Below, piece after piece: positions 1 through 14,158 of a DNA stretch of 64,000 bases (position 1 is its first letter; each line of letters begins with the position of its first letter). The position numbers were made by a program, and so were the translations under genes. The notes beneath the pieces are model-generated. The model made no database searches. It had not been told where the DNA came from and was given only the letters and a program-made list of their open reading frames with translations. The DNA comes from Halichondria panicea (lineage: Eukaryota; Porifera; Demospongiae; Suberitida; Halichondriidae): assembly GCF_963675165.1 (NCBI RefSeq), contig NC_087382.1, forward strand, positions 5,123,963-5,187,962. Reading direction: 5' to 3'.

Positions 1-3000
1 GTGAAGTACTTGACGAGAAACGAGATCTCAGAGAGAGCCGCCAACACGAGAAGTAACATCAACCACAGAGAGGTGATTGCTCGCCACTCAATGTACGAGA
101 TCGAGAAGTAGTCCACTGCAAACTACAGGAATAGTGTTTTCAGTAATTCGATATTACGTATTATAATGGAAATTAATTATTATTAATTTCACTATAATGA
201 TTAGCAGTGAGCCAGTTGCCAGGTTATGAACCAGACACGTCTAATCACAGAGAAAAGGTCACTCACCCGATATATAACAGTCTCAAACAACAGCTGAGGA
301 CCCGTGAAAGCCAGTATCGTTAAGGGCTGCACGGAGAACAGGCCGTACACAATCCCACACAGCCCAGTCGCCAATAGAGTCTCTGACACTCCGATCTGAT
401 TGTTCGTGACCTCCTCCATTAGACCGCCGAATGCAATCGCAGGTCCTATAAATGCTATATAGAGGAAGATGATGGAAATGAACGGCTGTATGTGGAAGGC
501 GTCCTTGTAGTCAGAGGGATAGCGTCGGATTAGATTTTTGAAATCTCTCCAGATTCCGCCAAATGGTCGTCGAGAGTGTTTGAGGGGATCAGGGGTGTGG
601 TCTTTAGTGTCGGGAATCTCCTCAAGAGCATGCTCTATGTGTATGTATGTGTGTGTGTGCAGTGTGTGCAGTGTGTGTGCATGAGTGGGTTAGTGTGTAT
701 TATGCATGTACACATACGTACAGTGTAGTTCCAGTGAACATTAATAATTTATAATCATATACATTGAACATAATTATAGAGTATGCAACTTTTGTGTGTG
801 TGGGGAGGAGGGGCTTAGTGAGTACATGCAGTTTACAGCAATATAATTTCCATCTCATGCACACCCTCACGTTTTCTCCTCCGCAGTTCGTTCCTCTCGT
901 GCATGATGGGGAGCAACAAGTCCTCGTCCCAGTCACCGGGGGGCAACACAATACTGTCGTCGAGGAACTTGTCCATAGCGTCCAGGAAGTCCTCCTTAAT
1001 CTCAGCACTGTAGGCCACATCGTGGAAGTGCTGTGTATATTGATGTCAGTCAAAGGAATGCATGCATGCTGATAAACATTCAAATTATTATTCCTAGGGT
1101 ACTGTATTTACTTGATTAAACAAGAACGGCCATCTCGTTTAAACGCCCATGGTAAAAGCTCAGTCTTTGTCAATAAACGCCCATCTTAAATAATCGCCCA
1201 TGTATGGGGCGTGGCACTGTGGGTGGAGCTAAAGTAGCACGTGGAACCAGTTGCAGCATGGAATAATTTTTACACAGCTTTTGGCTACATGTACGTACAG
1301 TTAGACTTTGAACCCTTTAATTAACAAATAACTCTGTACTTCGAACTCACCGCATCGGACATGAGGGTAGCCATGGCCCTGCCCACCTCGTGATAATCAC
1401 AATGACCCTCGGCCGGCCCCAGGAGGAGATATACAAACCGCACTGGGACTGGCACCTCCGTCAGATCACCAAGGAGATGACTCTAGATAGGAGAAAGGGG
1501 GATTTACAATAATGCAATATACAAGCATACCTGGGAACTATCTGCTATCAATCAACAGAGCATTTGAAAGGAGGTTCAGTATAGCTTCATACAATCAGCT
1601 TTTATGAGGGGCTGGCCCAGGGGAGCTACGACACGAGTACCTCGATTAGGCTTGGTCACGTGCAAAATTCACAGTAAAGTCATTGTTGCATGTGACCAAT
1701 TACCTAACATTTTTTAGCCTAATCGAGGTACTCGTGTCGGACCTCCTCTAGGGGCCGGCTGGTCTATTGAAGCAAGGTCTGAACTAATCACAAACTGTAC
1801 ACACACATGCAAAGACAAATAATGCGCACATGCACAGTGTATAACCTCAAATTCTTACACAGAATAATTATGGGTAAACAACATTTCCTTTCCTCTATCG
1901 GAGGTCAGAGCTGAAACCAGGTGAAACCTACAAAGCTGACCCATTTAACCACACGCAAGCAGGAAATCACCAATCGTACGGATAAACTTACATGAAAAAA
2001 TATCTCTCTCAATGCTACCAAAGTGTTCTTGGAAATAAAGTGTTCTTGCATATAAAATCAAATACTACAATCACTAATTCAGAGGTATAAGGATAGTTTA
2101 ATTGGACACATGTGAGGTAATTTTTAACGCACTTGATCCAATCTCACAAATGCCACGATAGGTTGCTGTAGAAACTGAACTCCGCCCACAAGCACAGTGA
2201 GAGACTCGGCCTCCTCTGGGATTTTGCTCATGAGGGAGAGGACACTCTTGTTTCTCTTTAGTGATGATTCACTGCCTGGCTGGGGGAGAGCTGGGGGGAG
2301 GGGGAGGGGCAATGAGTGTGCATGGTGACAAGCATTGACAAACGAGACAACATAATCACAAGATGGGAACACTGAAACAAAAAGGACATTTTCAGTGCGT
2401 CTCATGCAGTAGTGCATGTACATGAAAATATTTGGATTAAACGGAAAAAGGGCATGTACATGTGTGTATGTTATCATTTTTGAGTCGCAAAAAAACCATA
2501 TGAGGAACACGTACTGTACATGTACGCGTGTAGCTAATGCTTGCATCAAAGACAATGACCCTCTATACATGTTACGGAGTATATGCCCACAGTCAAAGGT
2601 TTCATTATTGACACTTGCCAAATGGATAATAGCTACTCCCTCAGACAACACAGCTAAGTGGTCAGAAATGAAAACAAAGGTAGTATGATTGTTTGATTGT
2701 GGTTTCTGTTTAGCTGTTTGTGGTGTACGTGTGTAAACATGCATCGTCTCTTTTGTCCTCTGCTCTGTGTACTATTACAGGACAAGGAAACCAAATAATG
2801 CAGTACAAATTTCTCTCTATACGGTGATAATCAAAGCAAAACACATACAAGCAAATATTACAACAGGAACACACCTGGTTCGTGTACATCGACATCGATT
2901 TTGGTATCACTGTTGACTGTAGGGGAGAAGACAATGATAACCTGTGACTCAGTATACACCTCAACCAACACAATAATTATATTGTACACTCAATGAAAAT

Positions 3001-6000
3001 GTTCATACTGCATGAGTTTGGGCCTACCCTAGAACACGGTACAACCAAAAATTAGTACGTTGCTAGGGGGAGGTCCTTTTATAGTGCTGCGGTCACGTGG
3101 TATAAGTCAGATATGCCATACCTACTCGGAGGATATGCACCCTATATATCCTCCGCTACCGTGGTTACTCCGAGGCGGATGGGTGCATATCCTCCTCTTA
3201 GGTGTGGTATATCCTATATATGTACATGTGCATTTTTTTGTACTTGTATGTACATGTACGAACATAAAGCATGAATTAATATGGTGCATACCAAAATTGG
3301 CACTTACTACAAGCAATGGAACCACTATATACAGTAGAAAGGACGGAATTTAAATGACATTCTTCACAGCAACATACATGTATTGTACTTTTTTTGCTAC
3401 TAAAATTATCTCTCCACAAATTAGTTTGATTGTATAGCTATAGGTACAGTAGAACTCTTGGAAGTGGCGACTTCTAAAGAAAGAGGCCTACAACATGTAA
3501 CTGTGGCAAAATGTTAAACCATGCATGCACCTACATGTAGATCCACAATGAACAGTTTGTGCAAACTAACCTCCACAACTACATGTAGATCTGCATAATG
3601 GCCAAAAACGTACGGACAGCTTCTCCAATATAAAGCTACTGTGAAAGCTCTATACACCCACACCTCCACACCCACACCCACACACTCACCTGTGATGTCA
3701 CACTCGTCTTTGTCATCAATATCCTCATTTCCATTTGTGAATCCTGCATCCTGGAAAGCATCCGTCGGGTACTCGTTTATACCGAATATAACTTTCCTCT
3801 CGTTGGGGGCGTGGTCAGGTGATGGTGACATCTATGTGGAGGGGGGGGGACGAGGTAAAATATTAATCACCTTCCACAAATACAGACACAACTAAATATT
3901 TTTCATGGTCAGTATAGTATCAATTTACCTTTTGCGCGACTAAACAATTTATATGGTATACGTGCACTTTACATTGTGTACATGCTGATACATGTCTGTA
4001 CATACATGTATAGATGCATCAGCAAAATGTCTAGCACTTATACTTGGTGGCTTTTATTTTCAGATGTTTACAGTACTGATCTCTCACAACAGCACATCAT
4101 GATATCAAGGGCGAACATGCTATAAAGGAGAAGCTCCTTTACATGCATGTATACACCCTTGATGATACTGCATGATAGTCGCCACAGAGCCCTAGCTGTG
4201 GTTAAAATTCATTATTCAAACCACATCCTTGTGTGTGTTCAATTAGAACACAAAAGCTAATACTAGAACTCTATATACCTGTACCAGTAAAGAAGCTATA
4301 AAGACTCAGTAGGAATATTAAGGTACTGCATGCATGTATAGACATTAGGATAATTATAACCATGCACACATGTACAAATGTATATAATACAGTGTAAATT
4401 GCATTGTTGGCAACAGATGGATGGACACCGACATCAAGATGGTCAGGAACCACCCAAACTGCATGACACTGCCACACGACAAGATCTAGATCCCAATAGG
4501 CACCCACAGCCTACCAAAAGAACCCATCGACAGCAGCAACAAGAACCTCCCAAGTTCCAGGCCAGCTCCACACAAGACACCCAGGCCTCAAAGCAGAGCT
4601 TGCGAGAAAAGTACATTGACTGTAAGAATGGGTTTGTTGATTGGATAGTAGAGCAGACAGATGGCTTGAAGAATTGCTACTGCCCTTGCAAAGAACTTGG
4701 AAAGGTAGGGTTTACATGGACACATATATACATGTGCCAGTCATAATTTATACCAGTCCTACTATAATTATAGCAGCCTAAATACTATATAGGTGCATGG
4801 TTTAGTATTTGTGAGATGGTTCTATTTCTATAGGCAAAGCCACATGCATGCATTCTACACCATGCATCTCAGAGCATCTACTTACTATAGGTACAATACG
4901 GTTACACCCCACCCCCTTTTTGAGTGTCCTCTGTAGCATACTTAGCACACATGACACCTATATAATACAGTTATAATAGTACATGTCCTTTAAAATTACG
5001 TAAGAGAAGCTTCATCTATTAATTGACAGTGGACATACTTTACAGTTCTCGGGTCGATTGGGAGTGTAGATACATTGTACACTTTTTAAATTCACCCCCT
5101 CCCCCCCACACACACAGCCACCTAAGGGACCACCCACACTGGACACATTACTAGATGTTGGCCTCGATTCAGAAATCTTTAAAGATCTAGGAGCAAAACT
5201 TCTCAGTCCGGACAAAATGAATGAGGTATCTAATCTCAATGAGATGTTTCAAGCTTGGCTAAGTGAAGGTCAGGTGTCATGGGAACATCTAGCAGAGGCA
5301 CTGGACGGTATTGATGGACAGGCAGATAGTGCAGCCAAAGTGAGGAAACTGTATCAGTGCTGCTGAAGCATCCATTTAACAAACACAGGCACTCGGACTC
5401 AAACTGTAATCAACTTTTCAGTGTAGATTGTTTCGACGTATATATGAATGCAATATTTGACGAATCTTTATCTCTTATATTATTTAACTCTCACTCAATA
5501 ATTGGTAAAGGTCACTACTAAAAAAGTCTTACACATATTAGAATGATAATTATACACTTGTAAATGCAGTATAATTTTTATACGGATTGTAGATACATGA
5601 CTGTAAGAATGATATACATACACACATGGCGATGCCTATACATGCATGTATACTATTCAAAAGAGCAATATTCACACAAACAGGTCTGATGCATGCACGT
5701 GCATTAATTGTAACAACAGATACAGATATACAGTGACAACAAATACAACGTATACACGTACATTGTATACATGTATGTACACACACTTCCACTTCCTACA
5801 AATAGTTCTCTATCACCTGACAAAAGCAATGGACCAATATACGTATACAAGTATAATATGGAAAAATGAATCTAAACAGCTTTGACTAAGCCTAGACTAT
5901 ATACATGTACTCAGTATGGCAGCTACGTATATACATCAATAGAGTACATACATGTTCAACTTGTACAGTTCTTAGAAGCAAGCACATAATTATTTGCAAG

Positions 6001-9000
6001 TGGTAGCCAAATTCTGTGTATGTATCAGATAAGATTACGTGCAATACAATAGAGTACATACATGTTCAACTTGTACAGTTCTTAGAAGCAAGCACATAAT
6101 TATTTGCAAGCGATAGCCAAATTCTGTGTATGTATAAGATTACGTGCAATACAGGCTTCAGGAATCTGAAACATTAAAACAGGTAGTTAGTATTTACTGC
6201 ACCATCGCTTTTTGTTAAGTGCCTGCCAAAAGTAAATACAATTAACAAGCTACGTGAGATTGTAAGCTAGAGCTAAGATTTTAGGCTAACAATAATACAG
6301 TCTTAACTATTATCGTGGAAAAAACAGTTACTATTTTAGAACAGTTATACATTATATAAATATAGTGTTAACATTGTCCACTATATTTATGTGAGGGCAG
6401 ACAAACACAGAGAGTGGCTTTTACTCCCTATATATACTTCAACATCATCATATCAAACTATACGTATCATCCCGAACCGTAGAAATGGCTACCACTAGCC
6501 AAGAAGATCCCAGTGATAAGTCAACACTATACAACACTTGCAAGGAGAAAGTGAAGACTTTTGTGGAAGAATGGAGTAATAACTTCAAGATGTGCTACTG
6601 TCCCTGTAAGATCAATAAGTACGGGATGATGGACTCAGATGATACTGATAACGAGACACCTGTGCCACTGACGAGAGGTGACGATGAAGAAGACACACAC
6701 AAGATGGAAGTGAGTAAAACAAGCTATACTGTAACTATTATAAGCTACAATCATTGTACATTTACAACTGACATAATTATTTTAAGCAGCATACAGTTAC
6801 ACAAAGTACTGTCAGTACCATATATAACTCCCTCCAAAAACACAGGTTTGTACCAGTGGGGAACAGACAAAAACCACCTCATCTAAACGACCTCCCATAT
6901 TGAAAGAAGTTCCAGTAGAGGGTACAGGATCCCCTCAAAGCAGAACAAGCTACCATAGAGAATACAGGAACCCAGCATTGGAACAAGCTGCTGTTACCGT
7001 GGAGACTACAGGACACCCCACATTAGAACAAGCTACTGTTACCGTAGAAACTACAGGATCCCCCATAGTGGAACAGGCTACAGTTACCGTAGAGACTACA
7101 GGACCCCCCACAGTGGAACAGGCTACAGTTACCGTAGATACTACAGGATCCCCCACATTGGAACAGCTACAAGATCTAAACGTAGAACCGATACACTTCC
7201 AAATGCTGGGATTCTACCTTCAAGTTGGACAGGAAAAACTTAATGAGATTGGGCGAAGCTTGGATTCAACAAGCGATGCTCTAACAGAGGTGTATCGGGT
7301 GTGGTTGGAGAGAGGTGTGAACGTGACTTGGGAGTGCATTGTACAAGCTTTGGAGGAATGCCAATTGATGGACAAGGCTCAACATGTACGTAGCAAGTAT
7401 CTACATTAGCTAGCAGGCATGCGTTTGAGCATACACAGTGTAGTTACATATCTCATGCACGATCATAGACCTTCAATTTTCAGTTTTGATCTTGTAAAAA
7501 CATTATCATAAAGAGTGTTATCAACTATAATTATACATGTGTACATGTAAATCTTCAGTTTCACAAGCCAAGGCTATAAATTATAGAATAACTTTAAGAT
7601 ATTATTTTACAGGCATGTACTATTACTAATGCAAAAAGACATTAGTGTACTTTTACATGTAAATACATGGCCATGGAAACGTATGACACTGCACGGGTAA
7701 TCGACTATAGCTAAAACAGCAGCTATTATAATTTTCCTACTGAACGCACAGCTGCACAATAGGTATGTATGTATAGTCAACCTTTAATGCATGCAACGGT
7801 GTTAAATAACGAAGGAATACGTATTTCTGAGATGCATTCTCGGGCAAATAAATTACTATTAAAAGTATACATAAATTGATCGATATACTACAATCTACTA
7901 TATGTATAGGATAGACTACACCTAAGAGTAGAATATGTGTCTATGTAACCTCCGCGGTTGCGGTTAGCCCGAGGCGCAAAGCCGAGGGAATCTAACCGTA
8001 ACCAAGGTGGTTACTAAGACGCATATTCTACGAGTGGGTGTAGTCTATCTAACTTGGACTTCATTGCGCATGCGCGAGGCGTGGTTATAAAAGGCAAGGT
8101 TTGGTGCGAAGCAACAGAAATTGTATTTGTGCGAGCTGGACGAGCTGGAGAGGTGTGAGAGACACCAGTTGACAGAAAAAGACAAGAAGACGGCTTCAAA
8201 ACAACGAAAAACTACAGTAAAACTTAGTAGAGCTTGTGAAACGCTTCTTGAAGATACTGGAAAGAACAGACAAGTAAAAAGAACCTAGAACTGACTGCAA
8301 CACTACAAGAAGAAGAATGAAGCTCTGTGGTGGAGTGGAGGGGGGTATAGAGCAGACTGGACCGGCATGGAACCTTAAAAAACTCAATAGAAAATGTCAA
8401 ACGACTGCTAAAGTGTTTTTGATTCTTCCTGGCCCCCCTTGCCCATGCCCAACTGGAAAAAGCAATACAGAGCAACAGTGGACATGGAAAGAATGGATAT
8501 TGACTGAACAAACTATTGCATTCTGTGTTTTTATAATGTTTTTGTCATCTTCTTGTCACTTTCACTAAAAATTTCATTCCAACTTTTGAGAACTTCCTGC
8601 AAATTATTTGTCACTTCCTGTAGAATATGCGTCCATTCCTGTAGAATATGCGTCCACTTCCTGTAGAATAAGTACCTTCTTGTAGATTATGCTTCCACGT
8701 AATCTACTGTTTTTAGTCAATCAGATCAATTACAGATGATGTAATGTAGTCTAAATGCCGGAATAACATTTAAAAGGGGGGAGGGTACATGTCCTGACCC
8801 CTAAATAAATCCTGCTGATACAATATTAGAATACAACGTCACATGCAGTACGTAGCTATACATACAGTAACTCAACTAATAGGTTTCTACTGAATGTACA
8901 GTTTCAACAAATCAAATTCAATGTCTTCATTGCTACGAGCTTCATCTGTACACACTCGTACTTCAATATTATCGGTGACTATCAGCTCATCGAAATCTCT

Positions 9001-12000
9001 ACAGAACCACGGAAGGTTGGGATTATCACAACAAGCAGCATCTTGATCAGTTACATCAGCACACCCAATACCATCCCAGAGTGGAGAATTGGCATTTCTC
9101 GATCTCTCACAATAGTAGTTGCTCCCAACGAAAGACAAGCTATGATAGTCTTCATCGTTGCTACAAGAGCAATGAGACGAACCTCGCTTCTTTGCAGCAG
9201 ACAGTGTCCAAATATGCTCCCTATTAGAATCGTTTTCATATGTTATACTTATTCCATCCACGTACACATCATCTATTCCACAGTCACCTTCGCTGCATAT
9301 AAACGAGTTTGGACTGCCTCTGGCATACCCGACAACACGACCACAAAGTTTAGAAAAAGGGACTCGATTGGTCGAAAAATAGACAGACTCGTAACCTGCA
9401 CTGCTCGTGGATTTTTCACATCTTCCACTCGATTTTCTCAGTGGAGGAGGGCAAAATGAATGATTGGGATCGCTCATGTTGACGTTTGCAATCTCTTGCC
9501 AACCTCTGGACGAATTTAAAGGAGGAAGTTTTATACTAAAGTCACACGTCACGTTAACAATTGTGCCATTGATATTTAGTTGGTAGAGTCCGGAGCAAGC
9601 TTGAGGGTTTCGAGTGAAAATCTCACCACAATTTGAAGACGGCAGTGGTTTAGGAGACTCTGAAGTTTCGTTACTTGCAAGAACCGATACAAGGTCATGA
9701 AGATGAGCTATTTCATTGAGTAGAGGAGAAAGATCACAGGTTTGTAACTGTAGTTGTTGTGACAGTTGCTCAATGGCAGCTAGCTCTATCAAAGATTGTT
9801 GTCGAAATTCTTGTCGAAGAGCGGTTATTTCATTCTTGAGATCGGAATTGTCACAAGTGAAGAGAAGCGGTGATTTGATGCTGTACTTTTGAAATGCTGG
9901 CTGATTGCACCATCCGTTTCCATGAACAGCATTAATTACCAAGGAAATCAAAAGTAGATAAAAACCGACCATTCTTTCACTAGAGCCTGCTAATGATATA
10001 CATATATATATACCTATAATTATAGCCAGCCTGAGGGCCTTTTATGCATAATTCTGTGGGTGCTGTTTAACTGAACACCTTGTGGGGGCCATTCATTTAC
10101 CACACAAGAGAAACTTGAAAGAGTGCAACTACACACTCAATTAAGCAATTTTCAAAGCAGGTACATGCAGTCACTACATCGTTGTAATGAGCATAATTAT
10201 GCACTCGCTGCACTGCAATCCAGAGTATAGTGATGTCTCCATACGCTTCCTCCCATCACCACATAATGCATGCATATAACTAAGACAATGCTTTGTAGGT
10301 ATTCAGAGAAATGGTGTGCGTAATTTAAACAGTCTCCATAGAATGGAAATCCAGAGTACAACTAATAATGCATGTAATTTGCCTCTTATTCATCGAAGGT
10401 CTTTGATAACTCCATGCACACACACGATGAGTATAAACACACTTGGTCTATGATAACTATACATACAGACGCCTGAAGAGACATGCAGCTAACGATGTAT
10501 TCTAGAATATAGCACAAAGCATAAAGCCATCCTGACTAACAGTGGAACCTCCAAACAAGGACAGAGGACCCTCCGAATATGGAACACTATAATTTTATAG
10601 CTGTTACAGTATATTACGTACACTACCGCGGACAATCTGAATGCATCAAAATCTTACATTATACATGCACAGTACGTACTACACACTAGCACCAAATTCA
10701 ATAGATTGCTCAAAACTAAACATTTATTTATTTTTGAGGATACGTACATGTACGTACATACATTACACTACAGAAGTACATGCATATATGCGCATGTATA
10801 GAATTTTGTAAATTTCAAGGCACATAATTTTCAAGGTTCAGGTCAATCCGCGAAAATGATACACCTCAAAAATTCGGTATTAATTAAAATACATGCACAT
10901 ACACAGTGCAATGGACCTGCACTCACAATATCGCTCATCTCCAAGAGAGGTGCTGACGATACTCGCTTAAACTGGTTATCAGAATGTGTGGGGTTCCCCT
11001 CCTCATCCAGATCAAGGTTCGGCACGCTCGTACGTCTTGTGCCGTTATGGGTGTGGCCAGACTCGTGGTGTGGGTGGGCATGGCTCATTCTGCGAAAACC
11101 CTCACCAATATGGTGCAAGGTCCCATCTGTATCAGTGTATAAGCTACATGTATAATAACTTTTGTGTATATAAATATATGCACAAGACATTTTTCTTTAT
11201 GTAGGTACTCTTTCACTCGTTATTTGTTTAAATAGCAAATTTAGTATAACACATGTCTGCTAACCCGGGTCTGTAGCGGATTTCTTCAGTTTCTCCCACA
11301 GTGTGATGTCATTCGAGTGCTTGTGTTTCTTAAGCAGGATTCTCAATACGGACTCTCGCTGTGTCTGATCCAACTGATTCGATGATATCAATTTCTCCAC
11401 GATCTGGTTGGCAATAGTCGGGAAATCCTCACCCTCGACATCCAACATCACAACACCTGCATGATAGACGGTTACATTTGTATAAATGAATGGTACCTGC
11501 TTCCGGCCTTCACTTCCACTGACAGCTAGTCAATATACATGTACATACAGCTATTATTTTAGGGTGGACAATATTATTTCAATCCAAAGTTACTTATATG
11601 TACATGTACGTACATGAACTGTATAATTATGTTACAGTACCTGGTTATTTAAATTAATGGGCTTTGACGTACAACATTTTAACAATTTAATTTCACCACT
11701 TCGCGAATGGAAATGCATACACACACATGTACATACATAATTTTTTATATTAGATAGCCCCACCTTTTTCCAGCCCCCTCCTCAGTTCAACGAGTGAGTG
11801 GAATGCTAGGGCTGAGACGTGAGGACGCCCCCACCGCCCACTCCCCTCCTCCACGTCCTCCTCGAACTTGATCCAGCGAGCAGTCTCCTCCCACTCCAGC
11901 TCGTCACTCACGTCACTACGTACATGTAACTCTTCCAGCTCCACAAACACCTGTGACAAGAGAGGGTACAGTGGGAGATTATCTATATGGAATACATGCA

Positions 12001-14125
12001 TGTACATGTAGTACGTACCGTATAGCGGGTATATTTCGAGGGTATAAATTTTCGCAGGTGGACCTCTACGAAGGATTTTGCGGATTTTATTTTCGTGGTC
12101 TGAGTTCCAGCCTTTTGGCGCATGCGCACATCAACATGCAGCTGTACCTCCACACCGTTAGCCTCAAATCCAGGCCTAGCCTGTATAAAATAATAGGAGG
12201 CACTATGTCCTCCACCTCTAGCAGCTGTGCAGGTCATAGTCAGGAGACACCACCAGTACAAAACAATGGGCGTAGACATAGAGCAAGCTAGCTGGCTAGC
12301 TATACCGGCGTCCTTGTCTCTTGATTCCTTTTTTCTTTCCTCTTATTGTCGATAGGTGTGGTCAATAACACTGAACACGCCTACTATTCATAACTTTTCG
12401 CGGTACAGGCTCAATCCGCGAACATTTATACCCTCGAAATATACCCGCTATACGGTATGTGCACTTCAGTCTAATGGATGCTCCAAATTCATACACACTG
12501 GAAAATTACTCATAAAAAAATTTATCTAAGCATGCATGTGTGTGACAGGGCTCACTATAAGTTATAGAACTGCATGTATCTGATCTTTAAAATTACATGA
12601 TCCTACGTTTCCCCTCAAGCATAAATGTACATGTACATGTAGCTACAATAATAACCTGCATACATGTATAGCAACCATGCACTTAAACAACCCTCACGAT
12701 AAATACGTAGGACATATAGTACAGAGACCACACTCCTTCATGCCTGGCCGAGCTTACCTCGTGTGGTTTCCTCACTCGACTGGAGTGATGTTGAGCACGC
12801 TTGGATATCCTATCCAGCACTGACGCATCCTTGGGGGCAAGTTTGTAATACCCTCCGTTGGTGCTGACCTGAAATGTTGAATGGACGAAAATTCCAATGA
12901 TGGTGGATGATCATGACATAGTGATACAGTATGTGTACATGCCCTGTTCGACTTTTAAGAATACATGTACAGTACGTAAATACCCACTACATGTACACAT
13001 ACCGTATATGCTTGATCAGGAGCCGCGGCTACTAAATGTTTCATTTTGCTGGAAGAGGAGGCTACAATTCAAGAGAGGCCACTGTTCAAGAGCGGCGTTT
13101 ATTAGCTCCAGATAATTTAGTTTGTCATCTAAAGTTGTTTTCACCTGCATAAACTTGAACTCTGCCATGAGAAAGTCTTTGTGAAGCACTAACAAGCTGC
13201 TACTTGTAGCTACGTACATGTAGCTAGCTGCTAGTAATAATTTTTTGGCCCACGTGCAGAAATGCTAGTTCACTGAGGCTACTATTTGAGAGCGGCTACT
13301 AAATGTTTCATTTTGCTAGCAAGGGAGGCTACTATTTGAGTGCGGCCTTTATACAAGAGCGGCCTCTGATCGAGCATATACGGTACTTTACTGCATGTAT
13401 TTATTAACCATCAACCATGTCCAGTGACGCCAACACTATTCCCCTTAATCCTCTGATTCCATACAGTACAAATAATTAACTGTTTCAGCAAAGTATCGGT
13501 CACCTCAGACTATACGGTGTGACTAACCTTAGCCTCTAGGTCACTGGGTGGAGTTGAGGATTTGGAAGGGGTGAGGAAACGTAGTACCTTGTTGCCTTGT
13601 CGAGGGGGCGTGGTCCTGTCCTCGTCCGAGCTGTGCGAGGTTGTACGTCGTCGCGACACCATATTGAACAAGTTACGCTTGCTTGATGGTGGTTTTTCTG
13701 TACTGCTCTGTGGTACACGTATGTATGTGTGCATGCAGACGATAAATTAACTTTAATAGCCTCAATATAATTAATTCAATGAACATGGTCACTGTAAACA
13801 GTGCATGGCAGTCACAGGTGTACATATGTAGCTGAAGTGATTGCAATGGAACCTCTAAATGCAGGCACTTTGGAACATGTGGGATGGTCCTGTTTACAGG
13901 TATACAACTTTATCTTTAAGTGCGCTGGTTATTTTCTATGCATTTCTGGCATACATCTTGTACTTGAGTAATAGCTATCAGCTAGGTGTCATTATTTTGG
14001 GGGAGCTAGTCCGCATCTATCAACTATATGTACATATGTAACTCACTGTAGTGATAACGGAGTCGGTAGTCTCGCTTATCCCCCCGTGGTCATCGTCAGA
14101 CACGCCCCTTTCTTCCAGAGTGAAG

Positions 14126-14158
<33 letters not shown>

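Noticed and set aside
1140..1240. Possible hairpin or regulatory RNA around AACGCCCAT repeats
   Set aside because: Short direct repeats in an intron; not enough structure or conservation to name a feature.
8101..8288. Open stretch without ATG, polar and Lys-rich, after a TATAAAAG box
   Set aside because: No start codon and no recognisable domain; the only ATG nearby is followed by a stop. Could be UTR or remnant DNA.
8317..8568. 83-codon plus-strand frame after the open stretch
   Set aside because: Low-complexity composition, no homology that I recognise, no splice or context support.
9043..9459. 138-codon plus-strand frame opposite the fibrinogen-related gene
   Set aside because: A shadow of the minus-strand coding sequence.
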